Source of the DNA: Mojavia pulchra JT2-VF2
Lineage (GTDB): Bacteria; Cyanobacteriota; Cyanobacteriia; Cyanobacteriales; Nostocaceae
Reading direction: 5' to 3'
Assembly: GCA_019359325.1 (NCBI GenBank)
Contig: JAHHHN010000022.1
Span: 1 to 64,000, forward strand
DNA: 64,000 nt
Of the stretch, positions 8,815 to 18,100 are shown one piece after another. Below the pieces are notes generated by a model that saw only the letters and a list, made by a program, of their open reading frames with translations, made no database searches and was not told the DNA's origin. A program made the position numbers and the translations under genes. Position 1 is the stretch's first letter, and every line of letters begins with the position of its first letter.

Positions 8815-8897
8815 AAAAAAGTCAGATTTGTATTTTTAACTTCATTACGAAGAATTGGTATAAATCAAAATACCTTGATTTTACTGCCTAGTAATGT

Positions 8898-8924
8898 AAT
8901 AGGGTGGTCATTCTCCACCCTATT
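8898..8924 (-). terminator. Hairpin downstream of the M16 peptidase gene
   Basis: AATAGGGTGG-TCATTCT-CCACCCTATT, a perfect 10-bp stem with a 7-base loop, 30 bp beyond the stop of the peptidase gene. There is no long T-run, but position and strength suggest a transcription end. Confidence 0.5.
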
Positions 8925-8953
8925 TACAGCTTATTGCAGATAATTCAAAACAA

Positions 8954-11740
8954 TTAACTGCCTTGAGGCACAATGTTTTCAGGCCCAGCAGTAATAATTA
9001 CTACATTCTCTGGTTTAATTAACTCCTGAATGGCTTGCTGAACTTGTGCCATACTTACTGCCTCAATGCGCTGAGGAAACTCACGGATTTCTTTCTGTGA
9101 AAGTCCGTAGACGGCATTACTCAAAATTATATTTGCGACAACATTGGGATTGGCTAAATCCACAGGGTAGCTGTTGGAAATTGAGCGTTTTGCCGTGTTC
9201 AATTCTGCCTCAGTTACTCCTTGTTCACGCAGCTGTTTGAGTAAAGCGAGGGTGCTGGCGATCGCTTTTCCCGCATCTTTAGGATCTGTCTGCATTTGGA
9301 TTAAGAAGGGGCCAGGATTGATTCCGGCAGCGAAGGCGCTGTAAATACCGTAGGTTAAACCTTGGCGATCGCGCACTTCTGTACCCAAGCGGCTAGACAA
9401 AGTATCACCACCCAAAATCTGATTCAATACCATAGCTGCATAATAACGCGGGTCTTTGCGCGAGATACTATTGTAACCAATGTAAGTAACAGCCTCTGCT
9501 TTGCCAGGAATTACTTTGTTTACGCGTGTTAGAGTTTGGGGTAACTCTACGTTGGGCAAGTTGAGCATTGGCGGCTTACCCTTAGCTTGCCATTTTCCGA
9601 AAGTCCCATTAAGCAAAGCTTTGACCTTAGCTGGGTTAAAATCACCGACTAAGGCGATCGTTGTAGTATCCGGTCGGTAGTGTTCTTGGTAGAAGCGAAG
9701 TACATCTTCACGAGTGATGCTCTTTAAACTTTCAGCTGTAGGAAAGCTGTGGAACGGATGATTTTCTGGGTAAATTACCTGCTGAAATACCCGTCTTCCC
9801 AGTCCTTGGGGGTCATCAAGTAGCACTTTCAGACTTGTCAATGCGCGTTGACGAGTCAGTTCCAGCTGGTCGGCTGGGAAAGTGGCATTTTGTGCTACAT
9901 CCGCCAAAGTTTGTATGATTATCGGCAGATCCGCTGATAGTGCCTGACCGCTAATGCTAACTCCCTCACGGCTGGCAGTAAAGTCTAAACCCGCTCCCCG
10001 GTCTTCTAAGGTTTTCGCTATAGTCAAAGCATTTTGAGTTTGTGTGCCATTCATTAAGTTACTAGCAGTGAGATTTGCTAGTCCAGCTTTTTGATTGCCA
10101 TCAAATACACTACCAGCCTCAATATGTCCACTGAGGTTAATGGTAGGGACACTGTGGTCAGGTAACAGCAAAACCCGCAACCCATTTGCTAGAGTAAACT
10201 GCTCTGGTAGCGCTTGTTTGCTCGAACTGGTAGCAGAGGTAGCGGGAGGAAGGTATTTCGCAAGTTCTGCTGGATCTACAGGTTTACCAGGGCTAAAATT
10301 CTCGACAGTGCGACCAGAACCACCACTATCAGCCTCTTGTTGACCATCTGCTTGGGTTGGCTCAAAGAAACCAATAGTTTGTTTAGCAGGATTGAGGTAG
10401 GTTTTTGCCACACGTTGCACATCCGCTGGGGTCACTTTGGCGATCGCTGCCAAATATTTTTCCACAAAACGATAATCACCAGTAATAGTTTGGTTATATC
10501 CCAGTTGGCTTGCTTGACTAGTGATGTCCTGATTACCCAGAATAAAAGAAGCTTTTAGTTGTGTTTTTGCCCGGTTCAATTCTTCTGGAGTGACTGGCTG
10601 CTGTTGTAATCTTGAAAAAGATTGCTGGAGTACCTGAGCAATTTTTGCTAACTCTTGCCGTGGGGCGGCTGTGGCGTTAATTTCATACCAACCCGGTTCG
10701 ATGAGTTCTGTAGCACTACCATTCACTGAACTAGCAAGTCCAGATTCCACTAAAGCTTGGTAAAGTCTAGAACTACGTCCCCCAGTCAAAATCATATCCA
10801 TGAGATCAATCGCTGGGACATCAGGATGCTTAATGTCTGGTAGAGGATACACTGCTTGCAGCAGTGCTGTACTTCCTGGTTGCTTCAAAACAATTGGCGC
10901 TTTTTGAGCAACTGGAGTAGCAGCAGGAGAATTCCCGACGTCTCTACGTCTTTGTGTCCCCACGTCCTGTATCGCTCGTTGTGGTACTTTGCCAAAAGTT
11001 TCTCTAACAGCTTTGAGTGTAGGTTCTGTAGCAAAATCCCCTGTAATTACCAAAGTGGCATTTTCTGGACTGTAATATCTTTGGTAATAATTTCGCACCT
11101 GCTCGACTGTGAATTGTTCCACATCAGCTTTTGTTCCACCCACAGGTAAGCCGTAAGCTCTATTTGGGAAAGCAGCTCGCATCACTGCCCGATTCAGCCG
11201 ATAGCTGGGGGAATTTTCATATCCCTGCAACTCAGATATCACTACCTTTTTTTCACTCGCTAATTGCTCAGGCCCAATTAAGGAATTTACCATGCGATCA
11301 GCTTCCAAGGTCAGCAGTGCTTCTAGTTTGTCTCGTCGCACTGTGCCAAAATAAGCAGTTTCATCATAGCTAGTAAAAGCATTGAACTGACTGCCTAAAG
11401 CGCTAAATAGCCGCCCAAACTGCACCGGACGCTCTTTAGTGCCCTTGAACAGCAAATGCTCTAATTGGTGAGAGATGCCATTCTCACCTTTGCCTTCGTT
11501 GCGCGAGCCTACTTTATACCATACCTGCACACTTACTACAGGAGCGGTATGCACTTCCTTGGTAAGTACAGTTAAACCGTTATCTAATACCGTTTTTTGC
11601 ACTCCCTGAGAGAGAGAGAGGCTGGCTACAGGTGCGGCTGCTGTTGGTGTTGCAGCATAGGTGAGGCTGCCTGAAAACGGCACAACACTTAGAAGGAAGC
11701 TGAGGAATAATCCTATAAGCATGTATGAGCGTAGCTTCAT
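8954..11740 (-). CDS. Secreted M16 (insulinase/pitrilysin) peptidase, fused active and inactive halves
   Basis: About 928 residues from the ATG at 11740; an upstream in-frame TTG at 11767 is a less likely start. A signal peptide covers residues 1-30 (cut near TYAA). The first half holds the zinc motif HQLEH (91-95) and the downstream glutamate in SEKKVVISELQ. The second M16 half has no HxxEH (GLANLTASNLM instead) but keeps the LTYGIYS substrate-binding R/Y-type region. This is the M16B plan in which an active beta and an inactive alpha subunit are joined in one chain. It probably degrades peptides in the periplasm. It is monocistronic, with a hairpin 30 bp past the stop. Confidence 0.9.
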   Translation of the reverse strand: MKLRSYMLIGLFLSFLLSVVPFSGSLTYAATPTAAAPVASLSLSQGVQKTVLDNGLTVLTKEVHTAPVVSVQVWYKVGSRNEGKGENGISHQLEHLLFKGTKERPVQFGRLFSALGSQFNAFTSYDETAYFGTVRRDKLEALLTLEADRMVNSLIGPEQLASEKKVVISELQGYENSPSYRLNRAVMRAAFPNRAYGLPVGGTKADVEQFTVEQVRNYYQRYYSPENATLVITGDFATEPTLKAVRETFGKVPQRAIQDVGTQRRRDVGNSPAATPVAQKAPIVLKQPGSTALLQAVYPLPDIKHPDVPAIDLMDMILTGGRSSRLYQALVESGLASSVNGSATELIEPGWYEINATAAPRQELAKIAQVLQQSFSRLQQQPVTPEELNRAKTQLKASFILGNQDITSQASQLGYNQTITGDYRFVEKYLAAIAKVTPADVQRVAKTYLNPAKQTIGFFEPTQADGQQEADSGGSGRTVENFSPGKPVDPAELAKYLPPATSATSSSKQALPEQFTLANGLRVLLLPDHSVPTINLSGHIEAGSVFDGNQKAGLANLTASNLMNGTQTQNALTIAKTLEDRGAGLDFTASREGVSISGQALSADLPIIIQTLADVAQNATFPADQLELTRQRALTSLKVLLDDPQGLGRRVFQQVIYPENHPFHSFPTAESLKSITREDVLRFYQEHYRPDTTTIALVGDFNPAKVKALLNGTFGKWQAKGKPPMLNLPNVELPQTLTRVNKVIPGKAEAVTYIGYNSISRKDPRYYAAMVLNQILGGDTLSSRLGTEVRDRQGLTYGIYSAFAAGINPGPFLIQMQTDPKDAGKAIASTLALLKQLREQGVTEAELNTAKRSISNSYPVDLANPNVVANIILSNAVYGLSQKEIREFPQRIEAVSMAQVQQAIQELIKPENVVIITAGPENIVPQGS

Positions 11741-12018
11741 AAACAATTCAAAATGCAAAATTCTCAATTTAATTCAGCGTCAAAACAAATGATAGCAATC
11801 ATCTCCAAACGCCGATTTTATGCAAACAGAAATAGGCGATCGCTCTGGTCAATTGCAGAAATTCTGTTGCGGTCGCATCACAAAACAGGTTTACCTTGCT
11901 TGTTATCAGTTTAATAAGCAATCATGTTTTCGGTCTTCTTCCTGAGGGTTTTCTCCTGGCCGACGAATTACGTGTAAAGTACTAGTTACAATAAGTGGTA
12001 TCAATACCTGGTTACAAT

Positions 12019-12273
12019 ATGGAACGCGAAGCCCTGACAATCCGCTTTCCGCCTGACCTGCTTGCCAAAGCCAGGAAACTCAAAGAAAGCAGCGAATCAT
12101 TTAATGATTTAGTAGTTGAAGCTTTAGAACGGGAGGTACGCCGTCGCAGAGGATGGGCGGCTCATCAACGGATTCTTGCTCGCAGCGAAACTATCAAAAC
12201 TAAAACAGGGATACAACCAGCATCTACGGAGTTGATTCGCAGTTTCAGAGAGAACGAGGGGCGGCGTGGCTAG
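12019..12273 (+). CDS. VapB-type antitoxin (ribbon-helix-helix-like)
   Basis: 84 residues from the ATG at 12019; an upstream GTG-type extension to 11995 adds eight residues that do not look native. The N-terminal beta strand EALTIRFPPDLL followed by two helices is typical of RHH DNA-binding antitoxins, and the C-terminal part with AAHQRILARSETIKTKTGIQP and an ENEGRRG end matches antitoxins paired with PIN-domain toxins. The stop codon overlaps a GTG in the next frame, the usual vapBC coupling. The toxin frame that follows is truncated, so this may be an orphan antitoxin. Confidence 0.68.
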   Translation: MEREALTIRFPPDLLAKARKLKESSESFNDLVVEALEREVRRRRGWAAHQRILARSETIKTKTGIQPASTELIRSFRENEGRRG

Positions 12274-12379
12274 AGTTTTGTGCCTCAATTTGGGTGAAAA
12301 ATTAGGGAAATCTATAACTGTAGCTTTAACTTTTACCCTTACAAATTATGCTTCCAGATCCTCATACTCTAAATATTAA
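12266..12379 (+). pseudogene. Truncated VapC-type PIN toxin
   Basis: The GTG at 12266 overlaps the antitoxin stop. The first residues VARVLCL are what one expects at the start of a PIN toxin (usually followed by DAS), but then the sequence diverges to NLGEKLGK and stops after 37 codons. No PIN acidic residues remain. I read this as a toxin gene cut by a deletion or insertion soon after its start. The evidence is short, so confidence is limited. Confidence 0.45.
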
Positions 12380-12386
12380 ATAGCTA

Positions 12387-12669
12387 AAGCTAGTCAATTA
12401 CACTGCCAAAAAAAGAACAGACTGGTCTTACAAAGAACATTGTGAGATTGATTATATTCCCTTCGATTTATATTGGGCAATGAACGAAGGGAAATTAAGA
12501 AAATATTGGCACGTAAAGAAAAGATGCAAATAAAGCTGTTCAGGGCGATCGCATTCTTTTATGCCAAAACCATTATAAATATGGTCATCGTGTAACTCAT
12601 GTGGTGGAAAGTGTAACTGCTGCTGCTGAAGAAAAGGATGGAATGTGGGCACGCCAAGTTAGAGATTGA
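12387..12669 (+). pseudogene. Frameshifted small gene of unknown family
   Basis: Two adjacent frames give one coherent protein if one base is removed in the A-rich run near 12520: first KLVNYTAKKRTDWSYKEHCE ... MNEGKLRKYWHVKK, then DANKAVQGDRILLCQNHYK ... GMWARQVRD and a TGA at 12667. No start codon remains (CTA AAG at the 5' end). The composition is clearly protein-like with many Trp, Tyr, Cys and His. It is either a decayed gene or a homopolymer sequencing error plus a lost start. Family not recognised. Confidence 0.5.
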
Positions 12670-12722
12670 CAAGACGATAGTTTAGTCTTGCGGTGATCAG
12701 GTATTTGCACCTTTGCATGAGA

Positions 12723-15077
12723 TTAAACTTTCATATCCAAGGTACGCACCAAAAACGCCCACTTGTCGGTAACTTCCTCAATAATCTTAGTTGTAGGCTT
12801 ACCTGCGCCATGCCCCGCCTTAGTTTCAATTCTAATTAACACTGGCGCGTTACCTGCTTGAGCAGCTTGCAAAGCAGCCGCAAATTTGAAACTATGAGCA
12901 GGGACAACGCGATCGTCATGATCGGCGGTAGTAATTAGCGTTGCTGGGTAAGCTGTACCTGATTTTAAATTGTGCAATGGCGAATAAGCATATAACGCTT
13001 TAAATTCTTCTGCATTATCTGGTGAACCATATTCCGAAGTCCAAGCCCAACCAATGGTAAATCTATGGAACCGCAACATATCCATCACGCCGACTGCTGG
13101 TAAAGCAGCACCAAACAAATCTGGACGCTGAGTCATACAAGCGCCTACTAATAAACCACCGTTACTACCACCTGCGATCGCCAGTTTTGCAGATTTGGTA
13201 TATTTATTAGCAATTAACCACTCAGCAGCAGCAATAAAGTCATCAAAGACATTTTGCTTTTTCGACTTCATTCCCGCCTGATGCCACTCCTCACCGTACT
13301 CTCCACCACCACGGATAGTTGGCATAGCATAGACACCACCCATCTCCATCCATACCAAAGTACTTACAGAAAAACTAGGTGTCATTGAGGCATTAAAACC
13401 ACCATAACCATATAGATAAGTAGGGTTATTGCTATCTAATTTAATCCCCTTTTTGTGGGTAATAAACATTGGCACTTGTGTACCATCTTTACTCTCATAA
13501 AAAACTTGTTTTGTCTCGTAATCTGACGGATTAAAATCTACCTTTGGCTGACGAAAAACTTCGCTTTTTCCCGTCACCATATCATAGCGATAGATAGTGC
13601 CTGGAGTCGTGAAGCTAGTAAAACTATAAAAAGTTTCGTTATCATGGCGCTTGCCATCAAAACCATTTACTGAACCGAGTCCAGGTAATTCTACCTCGCG
13701 CACAAATGCACCATTGAGGTTAAAAATTTTGATTTGGCTGCGAGCATCTTTAAGATAATCAGCGACAAACTGATTATTAAGTATACTTACACCTTCTAAA
13801 GTTTCTGCTGACTGAGGGATGATTTCTCGCCAATTTTCTGGCGCTGGTTTTTTAGTATCAATGGCTATAACTCTGCCGCGCGGTGCTTTTAAATCTGTGC
13901 GGAAATAGAAGACACTATCATCGTGATCAATAAAACTGTAATCTGCCTCAAACTGGTTAATAAGTTCTACAACTTCAGTATTGGGATTAGTTAAATCTTT
14001 ATAAAAAACTAAATTTTTTGATTCAGTTCCCAGCCAAACTGAAATTATTAAATATTTGCCATCTTCAGTAACTCCACCACTAAAGCCCCATTCTTTCTGA
14101 TCAGGACGATGATAAATTAATATATCTTGCGATTGTGAAGTTCCTAATTTATGGTAATAAAGTTTTTGATAATAATTGACATCTTCTAATTTAGTTTTTT
14201 CATTCGGTTCATTATAGCGACTATAGAAAAAACCTTGATGATCATTTGCCCATGATACGCCAGAAAATTTAATCCACTTCAGCTGATCTGGCAAATCTTC
14301 ACCAGTTTCAATATCGCGTACTTTCCACTCTTGCCAATCAGAACCGGAGGTTGATAAGCCATAAGCTAAAAGTTGACCATTTTTACTAATAGATAATCCT
14401 GAAAGCGCAACTGTACCATCTTCTGAAAATTTGTTAGGGTCAAGTAAAACTTTTGGTTGGGCGTCAAGAGTTTTAAGGGTGTAGAGGACGCTTTGGTTTT
14501 GCAGTCCATCATTTTTGAAATAAAAGTAGCGTTCGGTAGAGCTATCTTCTAGAGATTCGCCTTCTTTAAATGGAATACTATATCTTTCGTAATTCCACAG
14601 TTTAGTGAGGCGCTGTCTAATTTTTTCCTTGGCGGGAATCTCATTGAGGTAGGCAAAAGTAACTTTATTTTGTGCTTCAATCCAGGTTCTTGTTTCTGGT
14701 GAGTCAGGATTTTCTAACCAACGGTAAGGATCTGCGACTAAAGTACCGTGATAGTTATCAACCTGATCGCTCTTGCGGCTGGGTGGATAAGTCAGCATAA
14801 TCTTTGATGGAACTCGTTTCCGTGCATAGTACTCGGAAGATAGGGCGATAGAAAACATCCCCAGGTTCGGTTCCCTCTGCTCAGAACTTCGGGGATAATA
14901 GCTGGCCAATTCCTTCCACTTCCCATCTTCTGCATCTGTAATTTTCTGTGCTACTACTTGTGAAGGGAACTTTGTGGAAATTGTAGCATTAGCGACAGCA
15001 ACAGGTAGCAACCATCGGCAAATAATCACTGTTGCCAAGAAGGTTGCTAAAAGCCGAATCCATAAGGCTTTTAGCAT
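12723..15077 (-). CDS. Prolyl oligopeptidase (S9A family), secreted or membrane-anchored
   Basis: 784 residues. The N-terminus MLKALWIRLLATFLATVIICRWLLPVAVANA is a signal peptide or anchor. Next comes YPPSRKSDQVDNYHGTLVADPYRWLE, the classic S9A entry, a beta-propeller middle, and a catalytic domain with the nucleophile serine in GGSNGG (about residue 637), the acid in ADHDDRV (about 720) and the histidine in KAGHGAG (about 756). All three catalytic residues are present. The family cleaves after proline in short peptides. It starts 24 bp after hmpE on the same strand, so it may be read through from the hmp operon; whether it has a role in hormogonia is unknown. Confidence 0.9.
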   Translation of the reverse strand: MLKALWIRLLATFLATVIICRWLLPVAVANATISTKFPSQVVAQKITDAEDGKWKELASYYPRSSEQREPNLGMFSIALSSEYYARKRVPSKIMLTYPPSRKSDQVDNYHGTLVADPYRWLENPDSPETRTWIEAQNKVTFAYLNEIPAKEKIRQRLTKLWNYERYSIPFKEGESLEDSSTERYFYFKNDGLQNQSVLYTLKTLDAQPKVLLDPNKFSEDGTVALSGLSISKNGQLLAYGLSTSGSDWQEWKVRDIETGEDLPDQLKWIKFSGVSWANDHQGFFYSRYNEPNEKTKLEDVNYYQKLYYHKLGTSQSQDILIYHRPDQKEWGFSGGVTEDGKYLIISVWLGTESKNLVFYKDLTNPNTEVVELINQFEADYSFIDHDDSVFYFRTDLKAPRGRVIAIDTKKPAPENWREIIPQSAETLEGVSILNNQFVADYLKDARSQIKIFNLNGAFVREVELPGLGSVNGFDGKRHDNETFYSFTSFTTPGTIYRYDMVTGKSEVFRQPKVDFNPSDYETKQVFYESKDGTQVPMFITHKKGIKLDSNNPTYLYGYGGFNASMTPSFSVSTLVWMEMGGVYAMPTIRGGGEYGEEWHQAGMKSKKQNVFDDFIAAAEWLIANKYTKSAKLAIAGGSNGGLLVGACMTQRPDLFGAALPAVGVMDMLRFHRFTIGWAWTSEYGSPDNAEEFKALYAYSPLHNLKSGTAYPATLITTADHDDRVVPAHSFKFAAALQAAQAGNAPVLIRIETKAGHGAGKPTTKIIEEVTDKWAFLVRTLDMKV

Positions 15078-15101
15078 TGTGAATTATGTATTGTAGATTG
15101 T

Positions 15102-18100
15102 TTAAGCAGTAGTACTGTGAATAAGTTTCTCTCCTTTGAGCATCCGCACTGCTGCTTCAAGTAGAGCTTCTTCAAGGTAAGGCTTGGTAAAGTAGCCGCT
15201 AGCACCGAGTTGAATTGCCATTTGTCTGTGCTTGTCTGCACCCCGTGAGGTGAGCATAGCGATCGGTAAATGGTTAAGGTTAGAGTCTTTCTGGATACGA
15301 GAGAGCAACTCCAGTCCATCACATCGGGGCATTTCGATGTCACAAAATACGATATCGCAAGGCAAACCAGAGCGAAGCTTATCCCAAGCTTCTTGTCCAT
15401 CACGGGCCTGTTCGACGCGATAACCCGCCTTGTTAAAGGTCAAGGAGAGCAACTCCCTAACTGTAATCGAGTCATCGACAATCAGCACCGTTGGGTCAAT
15501 TTTAACAGTAGTGATTTCTGGCATAGTAGAAGTAGCTTTTTGCTGCCAAAGGCTACCACCATTTTGTTTAGATATCCGTCCTTGGAAAATGTCCATGATT
15601 TCTAGGACGTCAGCAATCGGCATAATGCGACCATCACCCAGGACTGTAGCACCAGCGACACCAAGGGGTTTAGGCGCTGGCCCTTCAAATTGCTTAATTA
15701 CAATTTCTTGCTCACTCAGCACCAAGTCAATCTGTAGAGCAATGAGGTTATTTGCCGATCGCACTACAATCACAGAAACCATGTCATCATCTCGTGTTCC
15801 GCCATAGACACTACCGCGGCTGAGTTGACGATTGAAAGCTAAAAGCTCCTTCAGCGGACGGAATGGCAATACTGTATCTCGCCAGGGAATAAATGTTTGC
15901 CCATCGGCATTATGCTGGATATTTTTGACAGGAATATCTAGGGTGTCTTCTATACCGTCCATTGGGAAGGCGATTCTAGCTTTATCGGAGACACAACACA
16001 GAGCTTTACAAATACTCAGGGTAAGTGGCAGACGAATTGTAAAGGTCGTTCCCTTACCAAGGGTAGAATCAGTGTTAACTGTGCCTCGAATTTCGCTAAT
16101 CTCAGAGCGAACTACATCCATGCCCACGCCACGACCAGAAATTTCATCCGCTTGGTCTTTAATGCTAAAACCAGACTGGAACAGTAGGTCGTAAATTTCT
16201 AAGCGCGTTATGGTTTTTGCCTCTTGTGCTGTGAGCATCCCAAGCTTCAACGCCTTGGCTTTGATCCGTTCTGTATCGATACCTGCACCGTCATCGCCCA
16301 CAGAAATTACGGTTTGGTTGCCTTGGTGGAAAGCACGAATCTTAATCACTCCCACGGGATTTTTAGCTGCGGCTTGTCGCACCTCTGGCGTTTCAATACC
16401 GTGAGCGATCGCATTATTGAGCATATGAGTTAACGGGTCAGTCAGATGATCGAGAATCATCTTGTCAATCAAAGTGTCTCCACCCTCAATGACTAACTCT
16501 ACTTGTTTGCCGTATTTGATGGCATTATCTCGCACTCCTCGCCGCAAGCGATCAATAGTTTGAGAAAAAGGAACCATCCGTGCCCGTGTCAATCCCTCTT
16601 GTAGCTGAGTGGTTACTTGCCGGAACTGCCGTGCTACTCGCTCGGTTTCTTCAGTTACAAAGTCAATGTCACTCGCTGACTCACGCACCCTTACAATCAT
16701 TTCAATCATTTCTTGGGACAATGTATGGAAAGGCGTAAAGCGATCCATTTCTAGTTCACTAAAGCCCCTGTCCTCATTGAAATCCTGGACTGGTAAATCA
16801 GAGCCTCTGCTTTTGCGGCTGGCTAAAAGAGAAGCTTCTAGTAGCGATCGCTCGTATAATTCTTGCATCCTCGCTCCTACATCTGAAAGATGTTGCACTT
16901 GAATCAGCAAGTTATCTAGTGATTGCCGCAGACGTTCTTGATCCTGCTCTAAGGTATTGCGATTTACTACCAACTCCCCAACCAAATTGCTCATATCGTC
17001 CAGTTGCTTGACTGGAACTTTCATCGTTTCTTCAAACCTGGCAGCACGACGAGTAGAGGAACGTGGCATTTTGCCTGTGCTTGGTTTGATTGATGGTGAG
17101 TGTGATATTGTTTGATCGGCTTGTGCTAGTAATTTTTCTAAGTCGCCGAATTCATCATTGACTGCCAGTGATGTTGCTGGGGTGTTCCTATCTTGAATTG
17201 CAGCTGGTGTAATTTGTTCTGGATAGGCGGGTGGTGCGGTTGACACCTGCTGATCCTCGTTTTCACCCAGTAATGCTTCCAAAGCAGCAAAATCTTCATC
17301 TGGGATGGAGGAAGTTAATTCCTCTTCTAGTAATGCTTCTAAGCCTGCAAATTCATCTTCAACATCGGAGTTATCTTCTAGAGCTACTTCATTTTCTAGC
17401 GTAGTAGCTGATGCTATATTCAATTCAGTATTGTTTTCAGCAGCATTTTCTTGCTCTATTGTTGCAGATTCAACTGTTTGGGCTATTTCCAATGTAGGCC
17501 CTAACCAACTTTGTGTTGTATCTAATACATCTAGTCCAACTAAATTTTCTTCAATAGCAAAGTTAGTAAAATCACTATTTGTTGGGCTTTCTACTGGTAA
17601 GTCAGTTGCGATCGCCAACAAATCATCGGCGAAATCGAGTTCTGTAATTTCAGCAGTAGCATCGACCTCAGTTTCCAAGGTATTTTCTACCTTGATATCT
17701 AAAACTTCTGGGTTGGTTGGGGACTGTTGTAAGCTAACAGGTTCGGTTACATCTGGATCTATTGGGGCGATCGCCAACAAATCATCGGCGAAATCGAGTT
17801 CTGTAATTTCAGCAGTAGCATCGACCTCAACTTCCAAGGTATTGTCTACCTTGATATCTAAAACTTCTGGGTTGGTTGGGGACTGTTGTAAGCTAACAGG
17901 TTCGGTTACATCTGGATCTATTGGGGCGATCGCCAACAAATCATCGGCGAAATCGAGTTCTGTAATTTCAGCAGTAGCATCGACCTCAACTTCCAAGGTA
18001 TTGTCTACCTTGATATCCAAAACTTCTGGGTTGGTTGGGGACTGTTGTAAGCTAACAGGTTCGGTTACATCTGGATCTATTGGGGCGATCGCCAACAAAT

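Noticed and set aside
15071-15403. 110-codon minus frame bridging hmpE and the peptidase gene
   Set aside because: It overlaps the HmpE receiver domain in another frame.
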